Positions 8,906 through 16,881 of a stretch of 64,000 nucleotides of DNA are shown here, in pieces. This DNA comes from Halomonas sp. S3-1-1 (GTDB lineage: Bacteria > Pseudomonadota > Gammaproteobacteria > Pseudomonadales > Halomonadaceae). The DNA is taken from NCBI RefSeq assembly GCF_023757625.1, contig NZ_JALGBZ010000002.1, forward strand, positions 310,001 through 374,000, in the 5' to 3' direction. The notes beneath the pieces were generated by a model. That model was given only the letters and a program-made list of their open reading frames with translations. It had not been told where the DNA came from and did not search any database. Within the stretch, counting starts at the first letter, position 1; each line of letters opens with the position of its first letter. The position numbers were made by a program, and so were the translations under genes.

Positions 8906-10207
8906 TTAGCCGATCACGTCGCTGAACTCGAAGTGAAGCCGTACGGCGAGGTTGCGGTAGTTTTTCTCTAGCGCCTCGCTGGTGGGTGCCCCCATCCAGA
9001 TATAGGCGAGCGCGTAGCTGTAGGCGTCCTGCTCGGGAAGCGTCGAGAGCCGCTGGCCAGGTGTCACCTGAAGGTCGATCAACGTGCCCGGGTAGGCCTC
9101 TTCCAGCGCCTTGATCTCCTCTTTGGAGGGCACGCGGGCGACGGTGGCATCATCGAAAAAGACACGGTAGAAGAACTTGCCGGCTACCGGATAAGCGCCT
9201 TCGCGATGAGGCATGTTGGGCGTTTGGCCCAGCGCCAGGTCGATGGTGACCTGCTGGTGGCTGACGCCGTCAACTTTTTCGAAAAGGTCGCAGTGGGACT
9301 GCGAAATGCGCGTGTTGACCTCCAAAAGCCAGATGCGGTTTTGCACTTCGTCCCAGAAAAACTCCACGTTGAAGGCGGCGTTGTCGTAGCCGATATGCGA
9401 CAGCAGCATCGTGGTCAGCTCGCGCATCTTGTCCTGAATCTTCTCCGGCAGGGTGGAGGGGTAGTGGTAGTACAGAAAGCTCAGCACTCGCGGGTAGCGA
9501 AGCGAGTCAACGATGCCATAGGGCACCACCTTGCCTTCGAACACGTAGCCTTCCACGGTGCATTGCCAGCCGCCGATGATCTCCTCGGCCATGCAGAAGC
9601 CGCCATCGACCCGGCGCACTTCCTCGGGAATCTCGGCCTGGTCGAGAATGAAGTTGAACGGCTCGGAGATCAGCCCGATATCGCGTCTAAGTTCCTTGAT
9701 CGCGGATTCGAAATCCTCGGGACTATCGATGCGAAAGCCAAGGCGCGACCCCGAGGACTTGATCGGCTTGATGAAAAACGGAAAGTAGAGCCCGGCGCGG
9801 CCGATTTCCGACAGCGCTTGGTCATCGAAGGGGTCAAAGGCGGTAAAACGAGGAATGAAGTTGCCGATCACCTCGCGCTGGCAGCGCCGGCTCCAATACT
9901 TGTGCTCGCACTTCAACAGGCTTTCCAGGCTCGTGGTGCGGGTGTTAAAGCGGTCGCACAAAAGCGGCAGCATGGTCGAGACGGGAAAATCCATGTAGCC
10001 GACGATGGCGTCGATATCGTGATCGAAGTTCGAGAGCGTCTCGCCTGCACGCTCGACCATGGACTCGATCGGGAACACCTCGGTGTCGTACACCTCGGCG
10101 GGCTCGATGACGCCGTGAAACTCGAAGTGCTCGGCGCCTCGCAGGCGATTCAAGCGCTCGCGGTTGAAGTCGTTGAGCCCGACGACGAAGATATGCTGCG
10201 TTTGCAT
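8906..10207 (-). CDS. ATP-grasp domain protein (carboxylate-amine ligase-like)
   Basis: A 433-residue protein. The N-terminal part (1-110) looks like a pre-ATP-grasp Rossmann region starting IFVVGLNDFNRERL. The ATP-grasp domain follows, with FFIKPIKSSGSRLGFRI near 165-180 (ATP-binding lysine), a GYVFEGKVV strand, and the metal-binding WLLEVNTRISQSHCDLFEKVDG near 305-325. The enzyme should join a carboxylate to an amine or thiol through an acyl-phosphate. Family relatives make peptides, carnosine-like dipeptides or fatty-acid and amino-acid amides, so the product cannot be named. It is the first gene of a two-gene unit with the CocE-type hydrolase. AGGAG precedes the ATG by about eight bases. 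Confidence 0.87.
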   Translation of the reverse strand: MQTQHIFVVGLNDFNRERLNRLRGAEHFEFHGVIEPAEVYDTEVFPIESMVERAGETLSNFDHDIDAIVGYMDFPVSTMLPLLCDRFNTRTTSLESLLKCEHKYWSRRCQREVIGNFIPRFTAFDPFDDQALSEIGRAGLYFPFFIKPIKSSGSRLGFRIDSPEDFESAIKELRRDIGLISEPFNFILDQAEIPEEVRRVDGGFCMAEEIIGGWQCTVEGYVFEGKVVPYGIVDSLRYPRVLSFLYYHYPSTLPEKIQDKMRELTTMLLSHIGYDNAAFNVEFFWDEVQNRIWLLEVNTRISQSHCDLFEKVDGVSHQQVTIDLALGQTPNMPHREGAYPVAGKFFYRVFFDDATVARVPSKEEIKALEEAYPGTLIDLQVTPGQRLSTLPEQDAYSYALAYIWMGAPTSEALEKNYRNLAVRLHFEFSDVIG

Positions 10208-10533
10208 GCGGTCTTCTCCTGTAATGACGAAACAGTCCGGCCGACCACCACGTACGATCAGGTACCGCCTATCCAGTGTGTAAAGAAGAGTTAGCCTTTT
10301 ATATTTTTGGTAACGGCCGCTTTAACGAGCTTAGCGGGCTTTACTCGAAGGCGCTCGGCGCTTTTCGCCGATTTTGTGCTAATGCCATCGCTCTTTTAGA
10401 GACACGCTTCAAACGGAGCGGCACGGCTAATCTCGCATATGTTTTTATCGAATAAATGTGTTCCTAAAAATAGCTTTTTGGAATATCTGGCAGGCGTCAC
10501 AATGAGCGCGTTTCTTTTTTCAAGGCGCGCGTC
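10208..10533. promoter_or_regulatory. Divergent intergenic region between the ATP-grasp gene and the SLC13 permease gene
   Basis: This 326-base region has no convincing gene. It is AT-rich near 10291-10310 and again at 10430-10485. An interrupted inverted repeat lies at 10461-10483: TTCC-T-AAAAA, loop TAGC, TTTTT-GGAA. It sits about 50 bases before the permease ATG, a plausible place for an operator or activator site of the permease. Promoters for both flanking genes must be here, but I cannot fix their -35/-10 elements. Confidence 0.5.
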
Positions 10534-12303
10534 ATGTCACTGGATGCTTGGATTGCGATCGGGGTCGTACTAACGGTATTTCCGTTGATGGCGCTCTCCC
10601 GGCTGGGGCCGGATATTATCCTGATGGGCGCGGTGGTAGTGCTGCTCACCCTGGGCGTGATCGACCCAGGCCAGGCGCTCGGAGGATTCTCCAATTCAGG
10701 GCTCTTTACCGTGGCCTTTATGTACGTGCTGGTGGCGGGCATTCGTGAAACCGGCGGCATCGATCTGATCATTCGCCACGTACTTGGCACGCCCGCCACC
10801 GAGCGGCGAGCGCTTTCGCGGCTGGTGCTGCCGGTAGCCTCCTTGAGCGCTTTTCTGAACAACACCCCCGTCATGGCGACCTACATTCCTGCGGTCATGA
10901 GCTGGAGTCGGCGCATTCGCCGCTCGCCGCAGCGGCTGTTGATGCCGCTAAGCTTCGCCTCGATTTTGGGCGGTACCGTCACGCTTTTCGGCACCAGCAC
11001 GAATCTGGTGGTCTACGGGCTTTTGACCGAGCGCTACCCCGAGCTTTCGATGGGCCTTTTCGACCTTGCCTGGGTGGGCCTGCCCGTGGCGCTGGCGGGG
11101 CTTATCTACCTGATTTTCGTCGCGCCCAGACTGTTGCCCAATCGTGAGGGCATGGGGCGGGCGTTCGCCAACCCGCGGGAGTTCACCATCGAGATGGAGG
11201 TCGAACCCGGCGGCGTACTGGTCGATCGCACCGTGGAAGAGGCGGGGCTTAGGCATCTGCAGGAGCTGTTTTTGGTCGAGATCGAGCGCGCCGGTAACGT
11301 GGTCAGCGTGGTTGGCCCCGGCGAGCGGCTCAAGGGCGGCGACCGGCTGGTGTTCACCGGCACCAGCGACGCCGCCGTCGAATTACAGCAGATTCGCGGG
11401 CTGGTGCCGTCGAGCGAACGGGGCTCGAACCTGGAGAAGGAGTTCAAGGAGCGCCGGCTGGTCGAGGCGGTAGTGTCACACCAGTGTCAGTTCATCGGCC
11501 AGCGCATCCGCGACGGGCGCTTTCGCACGCTCTACGGCGCGGCGGTGCTAGCGATCTGCCGCGGCGGTGAGCGGGTTACCGGCAACCTGGGCCAGGTACG
11601 GCTGCAGTCGTCTGACGTGCTGCTTTTGGAGGCGCGCCCGCCGTTCATCGAACGCCACCGCGAATCCCGCGATTTTCTTTTGATCAGCGAGCTCAACGGC
11701 GCCGCCCGCCCGGTGCACGAGAAGGCGCCGCTGGCCTGGGGCATTCTGATCGGCGCGGTACTGTTAGCCGCACTTGGCGTGATGAGCATGCTCAACGCGG
11801 CGATGCTGGGGGCGGCGCTGGCGCTGTTGACCGGCTGCTGCTCGGTGGCTGGGGCCAAGCGCGGCCTCGACACTCAAGTATTGTTGACCATTGCCGCCTC
11901 GTTTGGGGTGGGCGCGGCGCTTCAGGCCTCTGGCGCGGCGAACGTGCTCGCTGGCGGCGTGCTCTCGATGGTGGCGGGCAGCCCTTGGCTTCTGCTTCTG
12001 GGCACCTACTGCGTGGTGGCGCTTTTGACCGAGCTTGTGACCAACAACGCCGCGGCGGTGATCATCTTTCCGGTGGTGACCGCCGCCGCCGAGAGCATGG
12101 GCGTGAGCGTCATGCCTTACGTGGTGACCATCATGTTCGCCGCCTCGGCCAGCTTTTTGACCCCGATCGGCTATCAGACCAACCTGATGGTCTATGGCCC
12201 CGGCGGCTATCGCATCAGCGATTTTCTCAAGGTCGGTGGCGGGCTCAACGTGCTGACCGGGGCGATCGCCGTGGCGTTGATCCCGCTGGTATGGCCGTTC
12301 TAA
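10534..12303 (+). CDS. SLC13-family permease with TrkA-C (RCK_C) domains
   Basis: A 589-residue inner-membrane transporter. Hydrophobic segments fill residues 1-200 and 395-589; between them lie two RCK_C/TrkA-C-type soluble domains (about 215-290 and 300-380). The transport half carries SAFLNNTPVMATYIPAV near 110 and GTSTNLVVYGLL near 155, with the repeated counterpart LVTNNAAAVIIFPVV and FLTPIGYQTNLMVYGPGGY near the C-terminus, the paired NT/TN motifs of the DASS superfamily. Members with TrkA-C inserts move sulfate, dicarboxylates or other anions with sodium; the substrate is not fixed by sequence. An inverted repeat upstream may be its operator. Confidence 0.9.
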   Translation: MSLDAWIAIGVVLTVFPLMALSRLGPDIILMGAVVVLLTLGVIDPGQALGGFSNSGLFTVAFMYVLVAGIRETGGIDLIIRHVLGTPATERRALSRLVLPVASLSAFLNNTPVMATYIPAVMSWSRRIRRSPQRLLMPLSFASILGGTVTLFGTSTNLVVYGLLTERYPELSMGLFDLAWVGLPVALAGLIYLIFVAPRLLPNREGMGRAFANPREFTIEMEVEPGGVLVDRTVEEAGLRHLQELFLVEIERAGNVVSVVGPGERLKGGDRLVFTGTSDAAVELQQIRGLVPSSERGSNLEKEFKERRLVEAVVSHQCQFIGQRIRDGRFRTLYGAAVLAICRGGERVTGNLGQVRLQSSDVLLLEARPPFIERHRESRDFLLISELNGAARPVHEKAPLAWGILIGAVLLAALGVMSMLNAAMLGAALALLTGCCSVAGAKRGLDTQVLLTIAASFGVGAALQASGAANVLAGGVLSMVAGSPWLLLLGTYCVVALLTELVTNNAAAVIIFPVVTAAAESMGVSVMPYVVTIMFAASASFLTPIGYQTNLMVYGPGGYRISDFLKVGGGLNVLTGAIAVALIPLVWPF

Positions 12304-12364
12304 CGCTCGCCGTTGCGGCCACTTTGCGCTAGGGTGTCGCTTTTGTTTACGAGGAGATCGCGTT

Positions 12365-13030
12365 ATGTCAGAGCCGGGTGAACTGATCATCGAGCCCAAA
12401 AATGGCCAGCCGGCGGATGCCTGCGTGTTCATCATCCACGGCCTCGGCGCGGACGGTCACGACTTCGAGCCGCTGATTCCGGCAATGGGGCTGTCTTCGA
12501 AGCTGAACGTGCGCTTCATCATGCCCCACGCGCCGCGTCTGCCGGTGACCGTCAACGGCGGCATGGTGATGCCCGCCTGGTACGACATTCTGGCAATGGA
12601 CCTTGGCCGCCGGGTGGACGAGGCGCAGCTCAAACGCTCCGCCGAGCGCATTCAGGCGGTGATTCAGGAGCAGCTCGACCAGGGCATGGATAGCCGGCGT
12701 ATCATCGTCGCGGGCTTCTCCCAGGGCGGCGCGGTCGCCTACCAGGCCGCGCTCACTTTTGATGCCCCGCTTGGCGGGCTGCTGGCGATGTCGACTTACC
12801 TTGCCACCGGCGAGAGCATCGCCTTTGCCGAGGCCAACGCCGCCATTCCCGTCGAAGTGCACCACGGCAATTTCGACCCGGTAGTGCCGGAAACTCTGGG
12901 GCGCGCCGGCGCCGAGCGGCTCAAGGAGAAGGGCTATAGCGTCAACTACCGCCAGTACCCCATGGCCCACGCGCTCTGCCCGCAGCAGGTCAACGATATC
13001 GGTAAATGGCTGCAGGCGCGCCTTGGCTGA
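12365..13030 (+). CDS. Alpha/beta hydrolase, carboxylesterase/phospholipase family
   Basis: A 221-residue cytoplasmic esterase of the carboxylesterase II (lysophospholipase-like) family. The oxyanion-hole region is IIHGLGADGHDF near residue 25, the nucleophile serine is in GFSQGG near 118, the acid in HGNFDPVVP near 168 and the histidine in PMAHALCPQ near 200. Length fits the family (about 215-225). A GAGGAG ribosome site at 12351-12356 precedes the ATG. It follows the permease by 61 bases and is separated by 151 bases from the membrane-complex operon, so it may be co-transcribed with the permease or alone. The natural substrate is unknown; short-chain esters are usual in vitro. Confidence 0.9.
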   Translation: MSEPGELIIEPKNGQPADACVFIIHGLGADGHDFEPLIPAMGLSSKLNVRFIMPHAPRLPVTVNGGMVMPAWYDILAMDLGRRVDEAQLKRSAERIQAVIQEQLDQGMDSRRIIVAGFSQGGAVAYQAALTFDAPLGGLLAMSTYLATGESIAFAEANAAIPVEVHHGNFDPVVPETLGRAGAERLKEKGYSVNYRQYPMAHALCPQQVNDIGKWLQARLG

Positions 13031-13181
13031 GGCGACATCGACAAGCGCCTAAAACGCAGGCACAGTGGCTGTTTACAGTAGATGTTAACCAGGGCTTTTA
13101 ACGTCAGTTTCTAACCGTGGCGTTGAACAACGACTTTCTACCGTAGCCTCTTATAGCCGAGCAGGGAATCAGCGAAGGCCT

Positions 13182-13892
13182 ATGCTAGCGTCCATCGACC
13201 TTTTGGAAATAGGGCTTTCGCTCTGCCTCGGCGCAGCGGCGCTCGTGTGCCTGTTCGACCGCCACGTGGGCCGCGCAACCAACGCCTACGTTGCCTTTGC
13301 GCTATCACTGGTGCTCGCTTGGCTGTGGCTGGGCGCGCCGCTTTTAGCGCTGATCGAGCTCGTGCTCGGCGGGCTTGTCACCGGGGCGAGTCTCTTTTAC
13401 GCCCTCGGCGCGCTGGACGCCCGCCGTCGCGGGCTGCGCTTTCATGTCACCTCGCTTCGCCGCCACGGCCCTCATATCGATACCTTTCGCGGCCCGGTCA
13501 GCCACCGACTGGCGCGGACCCTGCTGACGGTCGCCTGGTGCGGCATGGTCGGCGCGGTCATTCGGCTGGTCATGCCGGAGATGGCCTATAACCCTTCCGA
13601 GCATCCGCTGATGCTCGTGGCGGTACTGCTGGTGGGGCTGGCGATGGGCGCGTTCGCCCTGCACCGGCATCGCCTGCGCCGGCTGCTCGCTTTCAACGTG
13701 CTGGGTAGCGGCGTGTTTCTGTTGGTGGTCGGGCTTGCCGGCACCGCCGAAGGTTCCCAGGCGCTGGTGGGCGTCGGGCTTTTGGTCGCGTCACTTGGCT
13801 CGCTGCTGGGGGCGGTGCTCATTCGCGAGCTCAACGCCCACGAAGACGAGGCGAGCCAGGAGCAGGCCGGCGCCCCAGGGAGGCCGGGATGA
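13182..13892 (+). CDS. Membrane subunit fusing an MbhD (DUF4040)-like and a NuoK/MnhC-like domain
   Basis: A 236-residue very hydrophobic protein and first gene of an overlapping operon. Residues 1-85 resemble MbhD/DUF4040, the piece found at the C-terminus of MrpA, including a GAPLLALIELVLGG segment that matches the conserved GAPDVALTEAAVG block and keeps its Glu. Residues 105-215 hold three further membrane segments of the NuoK/MnhC kind, with HRHRLRRLLAFNVLGSGVFLLVVG. The C-terminus is charged and short. In standard Mrp antiporters these parts are in separate proteins, so this is a compact fusion. It shares an ATGA overlap with the next gene. Function in cation/proton transport is inferred from its partners. 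Confidence 0.78.
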   Translation: MLASIDLLEIGLSLCLGAAALVCLFDRHVGRATNAYVAFALSLVLAWLWLGAPLLALIELVLGGLVTGASLFYALGALDARRRGLRFHVTSLRRHGPHIDTFRGPVSHRLARTLLTVAWCGMVGAVIRLVMPEMAYNPSEHPLMLVAVLLVGLAMGAFALHRHRLRRLLAFNVLGSGVFLLVVGLAGTAEGSQALVGVGLLVASLGSLLGAVLIRELNAHEDEASQEQAGAPGRPG

Positions 13893-15379
13893 TCTGGCGA
13901 TTTGGCCTGTTTGAAAGCACTTTCGCGCCGCTGGCGCTCACCCACTGGGCGCTTTTGTGTGCACTTTTGCTGCCGCTACTGGCGGGGCTGCTCGCCGCTT
14001 TCTTGCCGCCCAGGCGGGGCGCGCCGGTGCTGGTCGTGGCCGCCTTGTTATTGGCCGCCGGGGCCGCGCTCACCCTCGATGCCTACCAGACCGGGCTTTT
14101 ACGCTGGCAGGCCGAGATTCTTGGGGTGACGCTATCGCTGCGCTTGAACGGGCTGGGGGCGCTTTTACTTCTGGTCACGCAAGGCGTCTCGGCGGCGGCG
14201 GCGCTCTACGCGCCGGGCTATCTGCGCTTGATCGAGGCGGGGCCGGCGGGGCGCTGGCTCTGGCCGCTGATGGGGGTGACCGTCAGCGCGCTGTCGCTTT
14301 TGTGGCTCGCCGCGGATCTGCTCACGCTCTACTTTGCGCTGGAAGCGCTCGGGCTTTCGGCGGTGGGGATGTTGCTGCTGTCGCAAAAGAGCGAGGCGCT
14401 CGAGGCGGGCATGCGCTATCTGCTGCTCACGCTGGTCGGCTCGCTGGCTTATCTGATGGGCGTGGCGCTGATCGTCGGCGAGTGGGGCGAGCTCGAGCTA
14501 TCGCGGCTGGCCGTTGCGGTCGAGCCCGGAACGGTGGCCTATGTGGCGGCGGCGCTGCTGGGCGCGGGGCTTGCGCTCAAGGCCGCCCTTTTTCCGCTGC
14601 ACGCCTGGCTTGGGCCGGTACACGAAAACGCCTGGACGCCGGTGAGCGCCCTGCACGCGGCGCTGGTGCTCAAGGCGTCGCTATATATGCTGATCCTGCT
14701 CTGGAGCCTTCTGCTGCCCCAGACACTTTGGGCGCCGCGCCTGATCGCCTGGCTTGGCGGGCTGGCGATCGTTTGGGGCGGGCTGACCGCTTGGCGGGCG
14801 CAAACGCTCAAGTCCCTGGTGGCCTCCTCCACGGTGGCGCAGCTGGGCTATCTGATGGTCGCCTTTCCGCTGCTGTTGGGCCCTGACATCGCTCCGATTC
14901 CCAAAGCCCTTGCCTGGCAGGGGTTCTGGCTGCAGCTGATCGGCCATGGACTGGCCAAGGCGGCGATGTTCCTCGCCGCGGGCAATCTAATGCTCGCCAC
15001 CGGCGAAAGCTCGCTGAAGGGCCTGGCCGGTACCAGCCGGCATTTGCCGCTGTCGCTTTTGATCTTCGGCCTCGCCTCGATCACGCTGATGGGCCTGCCG
15101 CCAAGCGCCGGGTTCACCGCCAAGTGGCTGCTGTTACACGCCATGGTGCTCTCGAATCAGTGGGTAGGGGTGGCGTCGCTGCTCGTCGGCACGCTGTTGA
15201 CCGCGGCGTATATCTTTCGCATGTTTCGCTACTCCTTTGACGAGCGCGCCCCGCACCACCGCTACCAGCCGCTGGCGCGGGGCATGGACGCCGTCGCACT
15301 GACGCTTGCGCTGGCGGCGTTGGCACTCGGGCTGTTGGCGCACTTTCCGCTTTCGCTTCTGCACGGAGGGGGCGCATGA
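13889..15379 (+). CDS. Proton-conducting membrane transporter subunit (MnhD/NuoN-like)
   Basis: A 496-residue polytopic protein of the proton-antiporter family shared by Mrp antiporters, complex I and membrane hydrogenases. It has about 14 membrane helices. The TM5 Glu is seen in LTLYFALEALGLSAVGML near residue 150, a key Lys in LKAALFPLHAWLGPVHENAWTPVSALHAALVLKASLYM near 230-265, and the TM12 Lys region in FTAKWLLLHAMVL near 410. Its ATG overlaps the stop of the first subunit gene. It probably forms one ion channel of a membrane complex with the neighbouring subunits. Confidence 0.88.
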   Translation: MIWRFGLFESTFAPLALTHWALLCALLLPLLAGLLAAFLPPRRGAPVLVVAALLLAAGAALTLDAYQTGLLRWQAEILGVTLSLRLNGLGALLLLVTQGVSAAAALYAPGYLRLIEAGPAGRWLWPLMGVTVSALSLLWLAADLLTLYFALEALGLSAVGMLLLSQKSEALEAGMRYLLLTLVGSLAYLMGVALIVGEWGELELSRLAVAVEPGTVAYVAAALLGAGLALKAALFPLHAWLGPVHENAWTPVSALHAALVLKASLYMLILLWSLLLPQTLWAPRLIAWLGGLAIVWGGLTAWRAQTLKSLVASSTVAQLGYLMVAFPLLLGPDIAPIPKALAWQGFWLQLIGHGLAKAAMFLAAGNLMLATGESSLKGLAGTSRHLPLSLLIFGLASITLMGLPPSAGFTAKWLLLHAMVLSNQWVGVASLLVGTLLTAAYIFRMFRYSFDERAPHHRYQPLARGMDAVALTLALAALALGLLAHFPLSLLHGGGA

Positions 15380-16881
15380 ACATGGCCTGGCTGCCGCTCG
15401 CCGCGCTGTCGGTATCGCTTTTCGCCGCGATCGCGATCTTTTCACTGCCGGAAACCGCGCGGCCGGCGCGCACCGTGATCAACCTCGCCGCGGCGGCGTG
15501 CAAGGTGGCACTGGTGGTGCTGATGGTCTGGCGGGTCTCCCAGGGGTTCGAGGACACCTTTAGCTTTCAGATCATCGGCGGCATCGACTTCGTGCTGCGC
15601 GCCGACGCGCTCGGCGTCATGTTCGCCGGGCTCTCATCAATACTGTGGCTCTGCACCACCGTCTACGCCATCGGGTATCTGGAAGGTGCGGCGAACCGCA
15701 AGCGCTTTTTCGGCTTCTTTAGCCTCTGTGTGACCAGTACGCTGGGGATTGCGCTGGCAGGCAATCTGTTCACCTTCCTAATCTTCTACGAAATGCTCAC
15801 GCTCTCGACCTACCCGCTGGTTGCCCACGCCGGTACGCCCAAGGCGCTGGCGGCGGGGCGGGTCTATCTTCGTTATACGCTCAGCGCCGGCGTGGTGCTG
15901 TTGCTCGGCGTGGTGCTGCTCTACAGCCTGACCGGCGATCAGTCGTTTGCCTCGGAACAGGGGCTGGATCGCTATCTGAGCGATCACCGTGGGCTGTTGA
16001 CGTTCATTTTCGCGCTGCTGGTGGGCGGTTTGGCGGTCAAGGCGGCGATCGTGCCGCTGCACGGCTGGCTGCCGCGGGCGATGGTCGCGCCGGCGCCGGT
16101 TAGCGCGCTGTTGCACGCCGTTGCCGTGGTCAAGGCCGGCGCCTTCGGCATTCTGCGCATCATCTATGATTTGTACGGCATCGAGCTCAGCGTGGAGCTT
16201 GGCGTAACCACTTGGCTTGCGGCGATGGCGGCCTTCACCATCCTGTACGGCTCGCTGCGGGCGATGGCCCAGGCCGAGCTGAAACCACGGCTTGCCTTTT
16301 CGACCATCAGCCAGGTTTCCTACATCGTGCTGGGGGCGTGCGTGGTGGGGCCTTTCGGCACCATTGGGGCACTGGCGCACCTGCTGCACCAGGGCTTGAT
16401 GAAGGTGACGCTCTTTTTCTGCGCCGGCAGCTACGCCGAGGAGCTCGGCATTCACCGCATCGACGAGATGAACGGCGCCGGGCGGCGCATGCCGCTGACC
16501 AGTATCGCATTTACCCTGAGCGCACTCGGTATGGTGGGTTTGCCGCCGACCGCCGGCTTCATCACCAAGTGGTATTTGGGCATCGGCGCCATCGAGGCCC
16601 GGATGCTCTGGGTCGTGGCGGTGCTAGTACTCAGCAGCGTGCTCAACGCGCTCTACTTTCTACCGATCATTTACCGGCTCTGGTTTTGCCAGGGGCCGGC
16701 CCACGGGGTGGGCGAGTGGCCGAGCGAGCAGCGCCTGGGGCGCTTCGAGACTCACGGCTGGCTTTTGTGGCCGGCGGTTTTTACCACAACGGTGGGCCTT
16801 CTGGCCGGGCTGTTAGCGGGGCTGCCCTTTAGCCCGCTGGACTGGGCGACCCGCGTTGCGGTCGGGGAGTACCTGCCATGA
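15376..16881 (+). CDS. Monovalent cation/H+ antiporter subunit D-like protein
   Basis: A 501-residue second antiporter-like subunit. Conserved features are FLIFYEMLTLSTYPLVAHAG near 135 (TM5 Glu), VKAAIVPLHGWLPRAMVAPAPVSALLHAVAVVKAGAFGI near 220-255 (Lys and His), LAFSTISQVSYIVLG near 305 and GFITKWYLGIGAIEA near 395. The HGWLPRAMVAPAPVSALLHAVAVVKAG stretch is the most typical MnhD/NuoM-like part. It joins its neighbours through ATGA overlaps on both sides, so the subunits are made in step. It is clearly a paralogue of the preceding and following subunits rather than a copy error. Confidence 0.92.
   Translation: MNMAWLPLAALSVSLFAAIAIFSLPETARPARTVINLAAAACKVALVVLMVWRVSQGFEDTFSFQIIGGIDFVLRADALGVMFAGLSSILWLCTTVYAIGYLEGAANRKRFFGFFSLCVTSTLGIALAGNLFTFLIFYEMLTLSTYPLVAHAGTPKALAAGRVYLRYTLSAGVVLLLGVVLLYSLTGDQSFASEQGLDRYLSDHRGLLTFIFALLVGGLAVKAAIVPLHGWLPRAMVAPAPVSALLHAVAVVKAGAFGILRIIYDLYGIELSVELGVTTWLAAMAAFTILYGSLRAMAQAELKPRLAFSTISQVSYIVLGACVVGPFGTIGALAHLLHQGLMKVTLFFCAGSYAEELGIHRIDEMNGAGRRMPLTSIAFTLSALGMVGLPPTAGFITKWYLGIGAIEARMLWVVAVLVLSSVLNALYFLPIIYRLWFCQGPAHGVGEWPSEQRLGRFETHGWLLWPAVFTTTVGLLAGLLAGLPFSPLDWATRVAVGEYLP

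Noticed and set aside
9206-10294. A 362-codon open frame on the plus strand opposite the ATP-grasp gene.
   Set aside because: The minus-strand frame has clear ATP-grasp motifs and a ribosome site. The plus frame has none and has the composition of an antisense shadow.
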